From NCBI GenBank assembly GCA_963708625.1, contig CAVPSV010000004.1, positions 1,847,137-1,911,136 on the forward strand: 64,000 nucleotides of DNA. The letters are read 5' to 3'. The DNA is from DASXIF01 sp036498145. GTDB taxonomy: Bacteria; Actinomycetota; Actinomycetes; Mycobacteriales; Jatrophihabitantaceae. Made by a program: the position numbers and the translations under genes. Each line of letters starts with the position of its first letter. Position 1 is the first letter of the stretch. Of the stretch, positions 1 to 9,057 are shown piece after piece. The notes below the pieces were generated by a model. That model was not told the origin of the DNA and did not search any database. It worked only from the letters and a program-made list of their open reading frames with translations.

Positions 1-1
1 C

Positions 2-964
2 ATGGCATCCCCATCGACCGAAGCCGAAACAGACGAGCTGCAGGCCGATCCCAAGCTGATTGCGCGCGTGATGGTCGAGCTGGAGCCCGTCGTCGCGCAG
101 AACCTGGACCGGCACCTGTCCTTGGCCAAGGAATGGCATCCGCATGACTACGTGCCGTGGAGCCGAGGTCGCGACTTCGCGTTCCTAGGCGGCGAGGATT
201 GGCGTCCGGAGGATTCGCCGCTGGACCCCGTCGCGCAGACGTCGATGATCGTCAATCTGCTTACCGAGGACAACCTGCCCTCCTATCACTACGAGATCGC
301 GGCGCGCTTCAGCCGGGACGGGGCATGGGGCCAGTGGGTGGGCCGGTGGACGGCCGAAGAGGGCCGGCACGCGATCGCGATGCGCGACTACCTGGTGGTC
401 ACCCGAGGCGTGGACCCGGTGGCGCTGGAGCGTATGCGGATGGAGCACATGCAGGCCGGCTACAACTCGGGAAACAAGCAGATCCTTCAGGTACTGGCCT
501 ACGTATCGTTCCAGGAACTGGCCACTCGCGTCTCGCACCGCAACACCGGCCGGGCGACCGGGTGCCCGCTCGCCGAGCAGATGATGGCGCGGATCAGCAC
601 TGACGAGAACCTGCACATGGTCTTCTATCGCAACCTGATGGCGGCCGCCTTCGACATCGCGCCGGATGAAGCAATGTGCGCGGTGCGCGACGAAGTGATC
701 GGTTTCGCGATGCCCGGACAGGGCATGCGCAACTTCCTGCGGAATTCGGTCACCATCGCGAAGGCCGGCATCTACGACCAGCGCCTCCATCACGACGAGG
801 TGGTCATGCCGGTGCTCAAGTTCTGGCGGGTGTTCGAACGTACGGATGTGGGCGCGACGGGCGAGCAGGCTCGGACCGAGCTGGCCGAGTTCGTGCGCGG
901 CCTGGACGTCAGCGCGACTCGGTTCGAAGAACAACGCGCCCGGTCGCTGGCCCGCCGCGGCTGA
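2..964 (+). CDS. Acyl-ACP desaturase, ferritin-like di-iron family (DesA-like)
   Basis: This is a soluble di-iron desaturase of the acyl-[acyl-carrier-protein] desaturase family, which introduces a double bond into a carrier-bound fatty acyl chain. In mycobacteria the relatives are DesA1 and DesA2. The iron-binding helices are visible as the paired motifs EEGRHA (about residue 118) and DENLHM (about residue 201), with an upstream conserved E in the LTEDNLPSYH segment. The 320-residue length suits the family. The first ATG lies at base 2, so a longer N-terminus or the ribosome binding site may be outside the window. There is no signal peptide or membrane segment, as expected for a cytoplasmic enzyme. 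Confidence 0.9.
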   Translation: MASPSTEAETDELQADPKLIARVMVELEPVVAQNLDRHLSLAKEWHPHDYVPWSRGRDFAFLGGEDWRPEDSPLDPVAQTSMIVNLLTEDNLPSYHYEIAARFSRDGAWGQWVGRWTAEEGRHAIAMRDYLVVTRGVDPVALERMRMEHMQAGYNSGNKQILQVLAYVSFQELATRVSHRNTGRATGCPLAEQMMARISTDENLHMVFYRNLMAAAFDIAPDEAMCAVRDEVIGFAMPGQGMRNFLRNSVTIAKAGIYDQRLHHDEVVMPVLKFWRVFERTDVGATGEQARTELAEFVRGLDVSATRFEEQRARSLARRG

Positions 965-1143
965 ACCACCTCACCCCACCACGTGCCAAGTCACGTGCAG
1001 CCCCGACTTCGCGCCCGTGACGTCAGCTGTGTCGAGATGCCGCTGACCAGTATTGAATTACGGCGAGGGGCGCGGCGGCGATGAGTTCGGGGCGTCATGA
1101 CCGTCAGAACGGGTAACAGCCAAGCTCACGAGGAGGCGGCCCG

Positions 1144-1617
1144 ATGGCCGACGACAGTGTCAGCGCGACCAGGGTTATCGATGCGCCGGCGGAGGCTATC
1201 TTCGCCGTCCTTGCCGATCCGACGAGCCACGCGGCGATCGACGGCACGGGCTGGGTGCGGGAAGCCCCCGACAGCTCGCGAGTGACCGCGGCCGGGCAGG
1301 TTTTCCGGATGCACATGTACCACCCGAATCACCCGACGCGTGATTACGAGATGCACAACATGGTCCTGGCGTTCGACGCACCGAATGCGATCTCATGGAA
1401 GCCGGGCTACAACGCCGGCGACGGCGCGCTGGGCTTCGGCGAGTGGATCTGGCGCTACGACCTCACGCCGGCCGGCCCGTCGAGCACCACCGTCACGCTG
1501 TCCTACGACTGGTCGGCAGTCTCGGAATCCACCCGCGCGCGCATCGGTTTCCCGCCGTTCCCGCCTGATCACCTGAGCAACTCGCTGACCCACCTCGCCG
1601 AACTCGTTACCTCCTGA
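1144..1617 (+). CDS. SRPBCC (START-like) family protein
   Basis: A 157-residue protein that opens with the SRPBCC pattern RVIDAPAEAIFAVLADPTSHAAIDGTG, the lid and first strand of polyketide-cyclase/dehydrase-like hydrophobic-pocket domains. The central IWRYDLTP and VTLSYDWSAV strands fit the same fold. The ligand cannot be predicted. The ATG is preceded by GAGGAGG with about 7 bases of spacing, which fixes the start. It stands alone, 180 bases after the desaturase and convergent with the hydrolase downstream. Confidence 0.8.
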   Translation: MADDSVSATRVIDAPAEAIFAVLADPTSHAAIDGTGWVREAPDSSRVTAAGQVFRMHMYHPNHPTRDYEMHNMVLAFDAPNAISWKPGYNAGDGALGFGEWIWRYDLTPAGPSSTTVTLSYDWSAVSESTRARIGFPPFPPDHLSNSLTHLAELVTS

Positions 1618-1681
1618 CCAGCAGGCGGCTCCGGCGCGCTCGGCGATGCTGTCCGCCCTGCGCGACACATCCCGGTAGCGC

Positions 1682-2881
1682 CTAGGCGGGAACCTTCGCG
1701 GCGATCCACGTCATCGAGACGTTGAACGTCTGCTGGCTGCTGCGGAACGCGTCGAGGTCGTGACCGGCGCCCGGCACGATGTAGGCGTCCAACGAGGGCA
1801 GATTCGGGCCGTACCACGGACGCTCGCTCTTGATCAGCGCCGCCGCGCTCCCGCACGGGGCACCGAGGTCGAGCAGTGTCTGATGGCAGAAGAGCCCATC
1901 CTTGCTGCCGTCGACGATGAGCACCGGAACGCGGATGTTGAGCTTCGTGCGGAAGATGATCGGGTAGTTGGCGAGTCTCGAACTGCGTGACCGTGCCCTT
2001 GGTCGCCGCATCGGTCGCGATGATGCGCGGGTCGACGTCGGTGCCGGGCGCATAGAACAGCCGCCGCTGCGCGCCGGGCAATGGCGTCGCATAGCCGGGG
2101 TCGAGCAGCGTGCCCTTGAACTGCGGGTCGAGCACGCGCGGGATACACGCCACTCTCGACGTTGAGCGGGTGCGACAACTCGCGCACGTTGTGCGAAACG
2201 CCGGTGAGCAGCAGCGCATCGACATCGTTGAACCGGGACGACTCGATGAAGCCGATCATGCTGCCGTAGGAGTGCCCGACGAGGACGACGTTGCCGAACG
2301 CGAGGTGGGCGCCGCCCGGAGCTGGCACCGTGCCGGCCCGCAGCGCTTGGACGACGTCGTGCACGGCTTGGGCGTTGGAGTCGATGTCGACGAACGCGCT
2401 GAGCGGATGGCTGCTCTGCCCGCTCGCCGATGCGGTCGATTGCTGCGGTCGCATAGCCCGCTTGCGCCGCCGCGTACTCCCACGAGTAGCGGTTGCCCTG
2501 CGGGTCCGCAGGATCGGCAATGTTCCAATAGCGGTGGTCGTAGGTGATGCCGTGGACCAGCAGTTGCACGGTCTGGGGCACCGGTCGGCCCGACGGGATG
2601 CAGAGCTTGACGAAGATGTACTGCTTGCCGAGTGGCAGGCCGAGGTTCGTGCCGGGAGCGACGACAATGCCCGGCTTCAGCTCGACTGGTATCCGGCTGT
2701 TCGTGCAGATTCGGCCGTTGTCCGGAGCGACGGACGAGGCGACGGTCACCGGGTCGGAGGCCGGGCCGGCCGATAGCCGAGCCGGGTGCCGCGGTAACCG
2801 AGCCAGCACGGCGGCCAGCACCGCGAGAGCAGTGGCGGCCGCGCTGAACGTAACTGGGTTCGTGCCGCGCATCGACCTCAT
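1682..2881 (-). CDS. Secreted alpha/beta hydrolase, frame broken in three places
   Basis: Reading leftwards the protein begins with a hydrophobic signal segment and a VKLCIPSGRPVPQTVQLLVHG strand. The nucleophile elbow GHSYGSMIGF lies in a second frame, a QFKGTLLDPGYATPLPGAQRR stretch in a third, and the first frame returns for VLIVDGSKDGLFC, PWYGPNLPSL and the catalytic-histidine region VPGAGHDLDAF. Together these give a complete alpha/beta hydrolase of about 400 residues with Ser, Asp and His in order. The three frame changes (near 2430, 2150 and 1975) look like single-base errors rather than decay, because all the fragments stay conserved. Substrate is unknown; an esterase or lipase is likely. 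Confidence 0.7.
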   Translation of the reverse strand: MRSMRGTNPVTFSAAATALAVLAAVLARLPRHPARLSAGPASDPVTVASSVAPDNGRICTNSRIPVELKPGIVVAPGTNLGLPLGKQYIFVKLCIPSGRPVPQTVQLLVHGITYDHRYWNIADPADPQGNRYSWEYAAAQAGYATAAIDRIGERAEQPSAQRVRRHRLQRPSRARRRPSAAGRHGASSGRRPPRVRQRRPRRALLRQHDRLHRVVPVQRCRCAAAHRRFAQRARVVAPAQRREWRVSRACSTRSSRARCSTPAMRRHCPARSGGCSMRPAPTSTRASSRPMRRPRARSRSSRLANYPIIFRTKLNIRVPVLIVDGSKDGLFCHQTLLDLGAPCGSAAALIKSERPWYGPNLPSLDAYIVPGAGHDLDAFRSSQQTFNVSMTWIAAKVPA

Positions 2882-2958
2882 GCGTCCTCCGATCGACGAG
2901 GATCTACGGATCGCACCCCCGTGCCGGACTATAAGTCCTGACCGGACCAGATGGTTGC

Positions 2959-3396
2959 TCAGTCGTCGATGGCGCTGCTGCCATCCCGACCTTGGGCGGC
3001 GGCGACGGCAGCACGCATGCCGGTCAACGCCTCGTGCGAATGACCGACCCAGTCGCGCACTTCGCCGACAACCCGAATGGGCTCACGGCTGCGGAACGAC
3101 TGTGTCGGATTGCCGGGGAATTTCTTGTCGGTCACGTTCGGATCGTCCTCGAAACCGCCGGTCGGCTCGACGATGTAGATCCGCCCACTGCCGTCGCCGG
3201 CGGCCAGTTCGGCACCCCACGTCGCGGCGTCGAGCGTCGCGGTGAAGTAGATGTAGTTCATGACGCGCCCGCGTTCGAAATTCGACTCCCGGCCCGCCAC
3301 CAGCAGCTCGCCGATCGCCAGGTCGGCCTTCGTGCCATGGAGGTACACGCCGGGCTGATACACCTCGAAGGGCACCGGCGCCTTCGTCGTCGTCAT
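2959..3396 (-). CDS. arr: NAD(+)--rifampin ADP-ribosyltransferase
   Basis: A 145-residue Arr-type enzyme, which transfers ADP-ribose from NAD+ to a hydroxyl of rifamycins and inactivates them. Recognisable family segments are YLHGTKADLAIGELL near the N-terminus (the conserved His), NYIYFTATLDAATWGAELA in the middle and FEDDPNVTDKKFPGNPTQS with the conserved Asp. Length matches characterised Arr proteins (about 140). The start is the ATG at 3396; reading further upstream would enter the neighbouring coding strand. It is divergent from an MFS exporter, with 90 bases between the starts. Confidence 0.92.
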   Translation of the reverse strand: MTTTKAPVPFEVYQPGVYLHGTKADLAIGELLVAGRESNFERGRVMNYIYFTATLDAATWGAELAAGDGSGRIYIVEPTGGFEDDPNVTDKKFPGNPTQSFRSREPIRVVGEVRDWVGHSHEALTGMRAAVAAAQGRDGSSAIDD

Positions 3397-3486
3397 ACGC
3401 CCGAGGCTAGCCGTGACCGAGCACGTACCCGCCATGGGTCCGCGGCCCTTTGATCTTGTGGGACACGACCGCTCTAGGCTCGAGCG

Positions 3487-4923
3487 GTGAGTCAGGCGGC
3501 CGAACCGGAACCGGATCCGCGCCGCTGGCTCGCGCTGATCACGTGCTGCTCGGCGCTGTTCATGACCTTGCTGGACGTCAGCGTCACGAATGTCGCGCTG
3601 CCCTCGATCGGGCACGCCACGGCCGCGTCGGCATCGCAGTTGCAGTGGGTCGTCAGCGGCTACACGCTCGCGTTCGGTCTGGTTCCGGTCTTGGCCGGAC
3701 GGCTCGGGGACGATCATGGCCGGCGTCTGTTGTTCCAGATTGGCGTCGGAAGCTTCACCGCGACGAGCATGCTCGCCGGGCTGGCGCCGAGCGCGGCGGT
3801 ACTCATCGGCGCGCGCGTGCTCCAGGGTCTGGCCGGCGGTTTGATCAATCCGCAGGTGTCCGGACTCGTGCAGCAACTGTTCGGCAGCAACGAGCGGGGC
3901 CGTGCCTTCGGCGTTCTGGGCACGACCGTCGGTGTCGGTACTGCGCTCGGTCCGGTCGTGGGCGGCGCGCTGATCGCGCTTGGTGGCCCGCATCTCGGCT
4001 GGCGGTTGGTGTTCTTCGTCAATGTCCCGGTCGGTGTGGCAGTGATCGCGTTGGCGCGACGGCTGCTGCCTGCCGACCGACGTGACGGGCGGCATTCCCT
4101 CGACGTCATGGGTGCGGCGTTGCTGGGCGCGGCCACCTTCTGCGTCCTGTTCGCCGCGGTCCAATACGACAGCGCCCACGACGCACGCCTGGCGCTGCTG
4201 GCCATCCCCGCGGCGGTGCTGGTGATCGTCTTCTTCCGCCGTGAGCGGCGACTCACCGCTGCGGGCGAGGATCCGCTCGTCGATCTGCGGCTGTTCCGGG
4301 TTCCGTCGTACTCGGCCGGCGTGCTGTTCGCGCTCGCGTACTTCCCCGCGATGGCGGGCTTACCCCTCGTCCTGGCGATCTACTACCAGGACGGTCTCGG
4401 CTACACCGCGCTGCAATCCGGTCTCGGCGTGACCGCCTACGCGCTCGGCAGTGCGATCGCGGCACCGCTGGCCGGACGCGTCGTCACCCGGCTCGGACGT
4501 CCGCTGCTGCTCATCGGGCTCGCGGCGTTTGCCGTTGGCGCCGGCGGGCTGGCAGTCCTGGCCGGCCGAGGCGCACTGGTGCTGTCACCCGCGCTATTCC
4601 TCATGGGCGCGGGTGCCGGGACGATCATCACGCCGAATCAGGCACTCACCCTCATGCGCGTCGATCCAGTCGCCGGCAGCACGGCCGGGGGAGTGCTACA
4701 GACGGCTCAGCGCATCGGACTGGCCATCGGTCAGGCGGTCATCGGCGCGGTCTTCTTCACCGCGGTCGGTCATGGGCACTACGCGCACGCGCTGCGCCTG
4801 GGCGCGGCTGCCGCACTCGCCTTCCTGCTGATCGCCGCCGCAGTCAGCGTCGCAGACCTGGTGCAAACCCGCCGCCGAGTGGAGGATCCGCCCACCGCGG
4901 AGCATTCGCCACCGCCCGGATGA
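3487..4923 (+). CDS. MFS transporter, DHA2 (EmrB/QacA) drug-exporter family
   Basis: A 478-residue major facilitator with about 14 predicted hydrophobic segments, the DHA2 layout of proton-driven multidrug exporters. It has the first-helix signature TLLDVSVTNVALPSI, the cytoplasmic loop motif AGRLGDDHGRR and the antiporter motif region GTALGPVVGGAL. The start is a GTG at 3487. It shares a 90-base divergent intergenic region with the rifamycin-inactivating Arr gene, so the two may respond to the same drug exposure; this is inference. The polar, Pro-rich last 20 residues have no assigned role. Confidence 0.9.
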   Translation: MSQAAEPEPDPRRWLALITCCSALFMTLLDVSVTNVALPSIGHATAASASQLQWVVSGYTLAFGLVPVLAGRLGDDHGRRLLFQIGVGSFTATSMLAGLAPSAAVLIGARVLQGLAGGLINPQVSGLVQQLFGSNERGRAFGVLGTTVGVGTALGPVVGGALIALGGPHLGWRLVFFVNVPVGVAVIALARRLLPADRRDGRHSLDVMGAALLGAATFCVLFAAVQYDSAHDARLALLAIPAAVLVIVFFRRERRLTAAGEDPLVDLRLFRVPSYSAGVLFALAYFPAMAGLPLVLAIYYQDGLGYTALQSGLGVTAYALGSAIAAPLAGRVVTRLGRPLLLIGLAAFAVGAGGLAVLAGRGALVLSPALFLMGAGAGTIITPNQALTLMRVDPVAGSTAGGVLQTAQRIGLAIGQAVIGAVFFTAVGHGHYAHALRLGAAAALAFLLIAAAVSVADLVQTRRRVEDPPTAEHSPPPG

Positions 4924-4972
4924 CCGCCCTCCAATCCCTACCCGGGCTGGCGTCGCCGGGATCGGCCGATGG

Positions 4973-6303
4973 CTAGGTCTCCTTGCAGAAGATGACGTTG
5001 CAGGTCGAGTTGGGGAACAGGTCGGTCAGCAGCACGGCGGGATTGAGGTAGTTGATCGGATTGACGTCCAGATCGAGCGGCGGCGTCTGGTACGGCCCAG
5101 GATCGGGTACCTGCACGTCCTGGACGCCGCTCATCAGAATTCGGAAGAAGTTGTAGTACAGATTCGATGTCGGACCCGCGGACAGCAGGCCAGACAGATT
5201 CAGCGCGGTGTCGCCGAGTACTCCGGTCCAGGTCACTGTCATGTGCAGGCTGGGGATCATGAAGTTGTTCTGCTGCAATGCGCCGACCATCGCGAACAGA
5301 TCGGGCGGCGCGCTGCCGACCAACGGTCCGGATATCGTCTGCGCGGCCGGGATGTTCGCACCGGTGCACGACGTGCCGCCGTTGTGCCAGAAGAGGAATC
5401 CGTAGCACGGGTTGGCCGGCTGGTTGGCCCGGGCCTGGTCGAGGTAGCTCGTCGACAGGATGCGTTGCCCGCGCCAGAGGCCGCCGTTCTGCAACAGCAG
5501 GCCGAGCTTGGCGAACTGCGTCGGTGGGATGAACAGGTTTGCGTAACCGTAGGTGTTACCGCTGCGGTCGCGTAGCCAGATATAGCTGTGCGCCGGTATG
5601 CCGATCGGTCCGAACAAGTACGTCTGTGCGAACGCCTGCAAGTCCTCGCCCGATGGCGCGCTGCACCACGTACGCGAGCAGGTCCGGGTCACGCTGGTTG
5701 TACTCGAAGTAGGTGCCCGGCCGGGTGCTCGATCGGCTGAGCCAGCGCCTCTTGGGCAATGTTCGGATCGATGGCGATGCTGGCGAACTCGGCCAGGATC
5801 GACTCGCGAGTCCCGGAGGTTTCGGTGAGCAAGTCCCGGATGGTGATCGCGCGATGGGCTGCGTCGCCCCAGCCGGGCCCGGTCGGCAGGTATTTTCCGA
5901 TGGGGTCGTCGAGCGCGAGCTTGTGCTGGTCGTAGGCGATGCCGGTGAGGATCGAGATCACTGACTTCGTCGAGGAGAAGATCTCCCACGGAATGTTGCC
6001 GGTGACCGCATTCAGCGGGCTGCCGCCGACGAGACAGTTGTTCCGGAAGATCTGCACCGACAGTCGCAGGTGGGTATCGGCGTATGCGAGCGCCTTGCGC
6101 ACGGCGGCCGGGTCGAGGTTCTCCGCTTGCGGCGTGGCCGTGCCGAACGTGGTGCCGCTCGCGGGCAAGGCGCAACTGGCTGCCGTGGTAGCCGCAACCG
6201 GGCCACTGTTCAGGGTGAACCCGAGGACCGTCCCGGCGGCGATCGTGATCGTCGCTGCCCACGCGCCGGCACGACGTCGTATCCGACTCCTGTCTTGGCG
6301 CAC
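4973..6303 (-). CDS. Secreted serine hydrolase / class C beta-lactamase-like, two frame breaks
   Basis: The N-terminus carries an Arg-rich signal peptide (RRRAGAWAATITIAAGTVLGF). The beta-lactamase/transpeptidase-like nucleophile motif follows as FSSTKSV (SxxK), then LTGIAYDQHKLALDDPIGKYLP and ITIRDLLTETSG, typical of AmpC/EstB-type serine hydrolases. The YxN-type motif YNQ sits in a second frame near 5710, and the C-terminal half returns to the original frame. Two single-base insertions (near 5722 and 5663) restore a protein of about 443 residues. The GTG at 6303 is the likely start. It is exported; substrate, whether peptide or ester, is unknown. Confidence 0.75.
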
Positions 6304-6407
6304 GGGGTGAAGTTAGCCAGCCCGTCACCGAGACGCAATTCGCGACCCGGGTGGGGTGCCTCGCCGAAGCCGAGGACACTGTCCACAGATGCGGAGGGAT
6401 GCACACG

Positions 6408-6848
6408 ATGCCGAAGTCAGATCGAGGAATCGCAATTGGCGCGTGGATGCTTGAGAACGGCCATCGGGTCGTGCTGAAGTTGACCGGCGGGCGCTACCCG
6501 AAAGCGGTCGCGGGCATGAAGCCGGTTGAGCTGCATACATTCGGCCGAAAGTCCGGGAAGCGGTATTCGACATTGCTGACCGCCCCGCTGTACGAGCCGA
6601 ATCGGGTGGTCGTCGTTGCGTCGAAGGGTGGGCACACGGATCATCCCGATTGGTACAAGAATCTGGTGGCCAATCCCGATGTCGAACTCACCGTTGACGA
6701 CCGCACGACGCCTATGCGCGCTCGAACCGCGACCCCCGCGGAGAAATCCGAACTCTGGCCTGAGGTCGTGAAGGTCTACAAGGGTTACGCCGGCTATCAG
6801 CGCAACACCGATCGCGACATCCCGTTGGTCATTTGCGAGCCACGCTGA
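6408..6848 (+). CDS. Deazaflavin (F420)-dependent nitroreductase family protein
   Basis: A 146-residue protein of the Ddn-type split beta-barrel family, in which F420H2 reduces quinones or nitro compounds. Diagnostic stretches are LHTFGRKSGKRYSTLLTAPLY, VVVVASKGGHTDHPDWYKNLVANPDVELTV and RTATPAEKSELWPEVVKVYKGYAGYQ. The start is taken at the ATG at 6408, because GGAGG at about 6393-6397 is correctly spaced for it and too close for the ATG at 6399. It lies between two leftward genes and has no evident operon partner. Cytoplasmic; the natural substrate is unknown. Confidence 0.88.
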   Translation: MPKSDRGIAIGAWMLENGHRVVLKLTGGRYPKAVAGMKPVELHTFGRKSGKRYSTLLTAPLYEPNRVVVVASKGGHTDHPDWYKNLVANPDVELTVDDRTTPMRARTATPAEKSELWPEVVKVYKGYAGYQRNTDRDIPLVICEPR

Positions 6849-7322
6849 TTAGCCGCTGCGCCTAGACCCGCAGCCTCGCCAATGGCTCGTCGGAGGCGTC
6901 CAGGTGGCGCCATCGGACGCCGGAAGCGGCACGCTGGCGATGCCTTCGGTGTGGCAGACGTCGAGCAGGTGGGGGTCGGCCGTCGCCAGGGCGCGGCCGG
7001 TGGCGCGCGCCGTCTCGGCGGCAATGCAGTCGGCCATGCTGAGCGCGCACCGAGTGCGGTGGTAGCGACGAGCGCGCAGGCGCCCGGCCGCCGCGCCAAT
7101 CGCGGCGTCGATGGGGATCGCGTCGAGCAAGCGCAGTTGGCCAAGATCTAGTGCGGCATCATCCTCGTCTGCTCTAGCGAGGCGTACGAGGTGGTCAAGC
7201 ACCTCGGCCAAGCCGACCGCGGTGAGCGCGCCGCCGGCATCCTCGAGCAGCGGACGGACGCGTTCGGCTGCGGGCTCGCCACGCAGGTAAGCGACGACCG
7301 CGTAGGCGTCCAGAACCGTCAT
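6849..7322 (-). CDS. PIN-domain toxin, VapC-like
   Basis: A 157-residue PIN domain. The acidic metal-binding residues appear in order: Asp in TVLDAYAVVAYLRGEP at the N-terminus, Glu in VGLAEVLDHL, Asp in SMADCIAAETA and Asp in LATADPHLL. PIN toxins are Mg2+-dependent RNases, usually cleaving tRNA or rRNA. It overlaps the upstream antitoxin gene by 4 bases (ATGA), the usual toxin-antitoxin arrangement. The C-terminal 20 residues are Ser/Arg-rich and not part of the fold. Confidence 0.85.
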   Translation of the reverse strand: MTVLDAYAVVAYLRGEPAAERVRPLLEDAGGALTAVGLAEVLDHLVRLARADEDDAALDLGQLRLLDAIPIDAAIGAAAGRLRARRYHRTRCALSMADCIAAETARATGRALATADPHLLDVCHTEGIASVPLPASDGATWTPPTSHWRGCGSRRSG

Positions 7323-7591
7323 CGGCGGCGCCTGGTGGCCGTCGCGTCCGCGCGCCGCGCTTGCCTGCGCGCCGTGGCCGTGTCCGGGCCACGGCCTGCG
7401 TACTTGCCCTGAAGCTCGGCAACGCCATCCTGCTCTGGCGCCGGGCGCATCACGACTCGATCACCCAGGTCGACGACTAAAACCTTTCGGGTATGCCAGC
7501 GTGCCCGGGTCTCCGCCGGCACACTGACCTGCCCGTTGCGCGAGATCGTCATCAAATGCTCGACTGCGGTCACCAGGTCATTGTATGACAA
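7319..7591 (-). CDS. AbrB/MazE-type antitoxin partner of the PIN toxin
   Basis: A small protein with the swapped-hairpin DNA-binding sequence MTISRNGQVSVPAETRARW followed by VLVVDLGDRVVMRPAP, as in AbrB/MazE/VapB antitoxins. The Arg-rich tail (RRQARRADATATRRRR) is the likely toxin-binding segment. The longest frame starts with TTG at 7591; an ATG at 7552 right before the domain gives a 77-residue protein and is equally plausible. The gene precedes and overlaps the toxin by 4 bases, so it probably binds and represses its own promoter. Confidence 0.82.
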   Translation of the reverse strand: MSYNDLVTAVEHLMTISRNGQVSVPAETRARWHTRKVLVVDLGDRVVMRPAPEQDGVAELQGKYAGRGPDTATARRQARRADATATRRRR

Positions 7592-7614
7592 GCCGTTGCC
7601 GTTGTATGTGTCGA

Positions 7615-8172
7615 TTATCCGTCAGACGTGATGACCGATGCCACCTCGGTCAGGTCATCGTTGAGCTGGTGATCACGGCCGGGCAACAGGTGCAGGTGCG
7701 CCTGGGCAATGGCGTGGGAGTACAGGTCCATGTGGTTCGGGGGAGCCGTTTGATCGTCCAGTCCGTGGAACAGGTGCACCTGCAAGCCGGACGGCAGCCT
7801 CGCACCCAGGTCGTGCGGCAACTCGAACTCCTCGCCAGGCCAGCCGCCGGCACCGACGAACGGAGCGGCGATCAGCACGATCATCCCGAGGCGCCGCGGC
7901 GGGGCGGCCTGGGCGAGGTAGCTGATGAGGATCGTTGCGCCGACCGAATGGCCGACTACGGCCGCGCCGTCGTCGAGCGCCGCGAACTCGTGGTCGATGG
8001 CAGAGCTCCAGCGCGCATGGCTGGGATCGTCCTCGTGTGGCATCCGCGGGTAGCGGACCTCGTAGCGGTCCCCAAGCTCACCCTGCAGGGTGTCGGCCAG
8101 CTTCGCGTCCCAGCCATCGTGTGCGCCCGCGCCGCCGCCCTGGATGAACAGGACTTGTTGGGTAGCTGGCAT
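7615..8172 (-). CDS. Alpha/beta hydrolase (RBBP9/YdeN-like)
   Basis: A 185-residue compact serine hydrolase. The first strand VLFIQGGGAGAHDGWDAKLAD, the nucleophile elbow VVGHSVGATILISYL, the Asp-bearing VHLFHGLDDQTAP and the His-bearing LLPGRDHQLND give the complete triad in the order of RBBP9-like hydrolases. Start taken at the ATG at 8172; a GTG at 8196 would overlap the upstream dihydrofolate-reductase-like gene more deeply. The two genes overlap on the same strand and are probably translated together. Substrate unknown. Confidence 0.85.
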   Translation of the reverse strand: MPATQQVLFIQGGGAGAHDGWDAKLADTLQGELGDRYEVRYPRMPHEDDPSHARWSSAIDHEFAALDDGAAVVGHSVGATILISYLAQAAPPRRLGMIVLIAAPFVGAGGWPGEEFELPHDLGARLPSGLQVHLFHGLDDQTAPPNHMDLYSHAIAQAHLHLLPGRDHQLNDDLTEVASVITSDG

Positions 8173-8185
8173 GCCGCTGCGGCCG

Positions 8186-8812
8186 CTACATCTCACCGTG
8201 GAGAACCGGACCGGCCGGCTCGTAGGTGCCGATGACGATGCCGAGATCGGTCGCGCTCACCTCGACCGGGCGCATCGTCGCCGCGACGACGCCCTCGTCG
8301 AACAATCGACGGCCGGAGCCCAGCACCAGCGGAAACGTCATCAGGCGGAATCGGTCGACGAGTTCGTGCTGCATGAGCGTCTCGAGTAGCTTGCCGCTGC
8401 CCCAGATCTGCAGCTCGTCGCCCGGTTCGTCCTTCAGCGCCCGCACCGCCGCGACGACGTCGCCGCTGACGAGATGCGCGGTGTCAGGGTGCTCACCACG
8501 CCACACGGCATCGGCGTCGGTGCGCGAGTTGGACACGACGTGTTTGGGCAGCGAGTTGATCGCCGTGGCGATCGGGTCGGCCGGATCGGTCTGATCGGGC
8601 CAGAAGCCGCGGAAGATGTCGAAGGTTCTGCGACCGAGCAGGAACGCGCTGGCATGGCTGTTGAGTTCGGTCACGAAGGCACCGATGGCTGGGTCCGCGA
8701 ACGGAGCCTGCCAGCCGCCGTGGGCGAAGTGATCGCTGGAATCCTCGTCGGGTCCGCCGGGCGCCTGCATTACGCCGTCAAGGGTCAGGAATGTCTGAAC
8801 GGTGAGCTTCAT
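8186..8812 (-). CDS. Dihydrofolate reductase family protein (RibD C-terminal type)
   Basis: A 208-residue protein of the RibD-C/YyaP-like family, related in fold to dihydrofolate reductase. It starts KLTVQTFLTLDGVMQAPGG, then SAFLLGRRTFDIFRGFWP, LPKHVVSNS, LQIWGSGKLLETLMQHELVDRFRLMTFPLVLGSGRRLF, all standard for the family. It probably binds NADPH, but the reaction is unknown for most members. The ATG at 8812 sits directly before the conserved first strand. It overlaps the hydrolase downstream by a few bases. Confidence 0.88.
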   Translation of the reverse strand: MKLTVQTFLTLDGVMQAPGGPDEDSSDHFAHGGWQAPFADPAIGAFVTELNSHASAFLLGRRTFDIFRGFWPDQTDPADPIATAINSLPKHVVSNSRTDADAVWRGEHPDTAHLVSGDVVAAVRALKDEPGDELQIWGSGKLLETLMQHELVDRFRLMTFPLVLGSGRRLFDEGVVAATMRPVEVSATDLGIVIGTYEPAGPVLHGEM

Positions 8813-8939
8813 GTCAGTAGAGACGACGCGGGACACCGACTCTCATCGCTGCTCACGCGCGGTTCTTTACCGCACGCCTCACTATCGAGCCGATCAGCAC
8901 CCGCCTTCACCGGCTCAAGCGTCGCCCACCGCTTCGCGG

Positions 8940-8993
8940 CCCATCGAGCTCGCCGACCCGGACGGCAACGGGTTCGGCCTTCACGCAGGCTGA
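8940..8993 (+). pseudogene. Possible C-terminal remnant of a glyoxalase/VOC protein
   Basis: The last 18 codons of an otherwise unconvincing frame read RPIELADPDGNGFGLHAG followed by a stop, which matches the usual last strand of VOC-superfamily (glyoxalase-like) proteins. Nothing upstream in the frame resembles the rest of a VOC domain. I read it as a degraded remnant. Chance similarity over so short a stretch is possible. Confidence 0.3.
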
Positions 8994-9057
8994 GCGTTAG
9001 GTCTGCGACTCTGGCCCGCGGGCAGCTGCCTGGCGTTGAGTAATAGCGTCGTGGCTT

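Noticed and set aside
2959..4179. A 406-codon leftward frame covering the 5' half of the MFS gene and the arr gene
   Set aside because: Only its last 145 codons are protein-like (Arr). The rest is antisense to the MFS transporter and has shadow composition.
6849..7591. Considered the PIN/AbrB pair as a novel defence module
   Set aside because: Both proteins and the 4-base overlap match ordinary VapBC-type toxin-antitoxin pairs.
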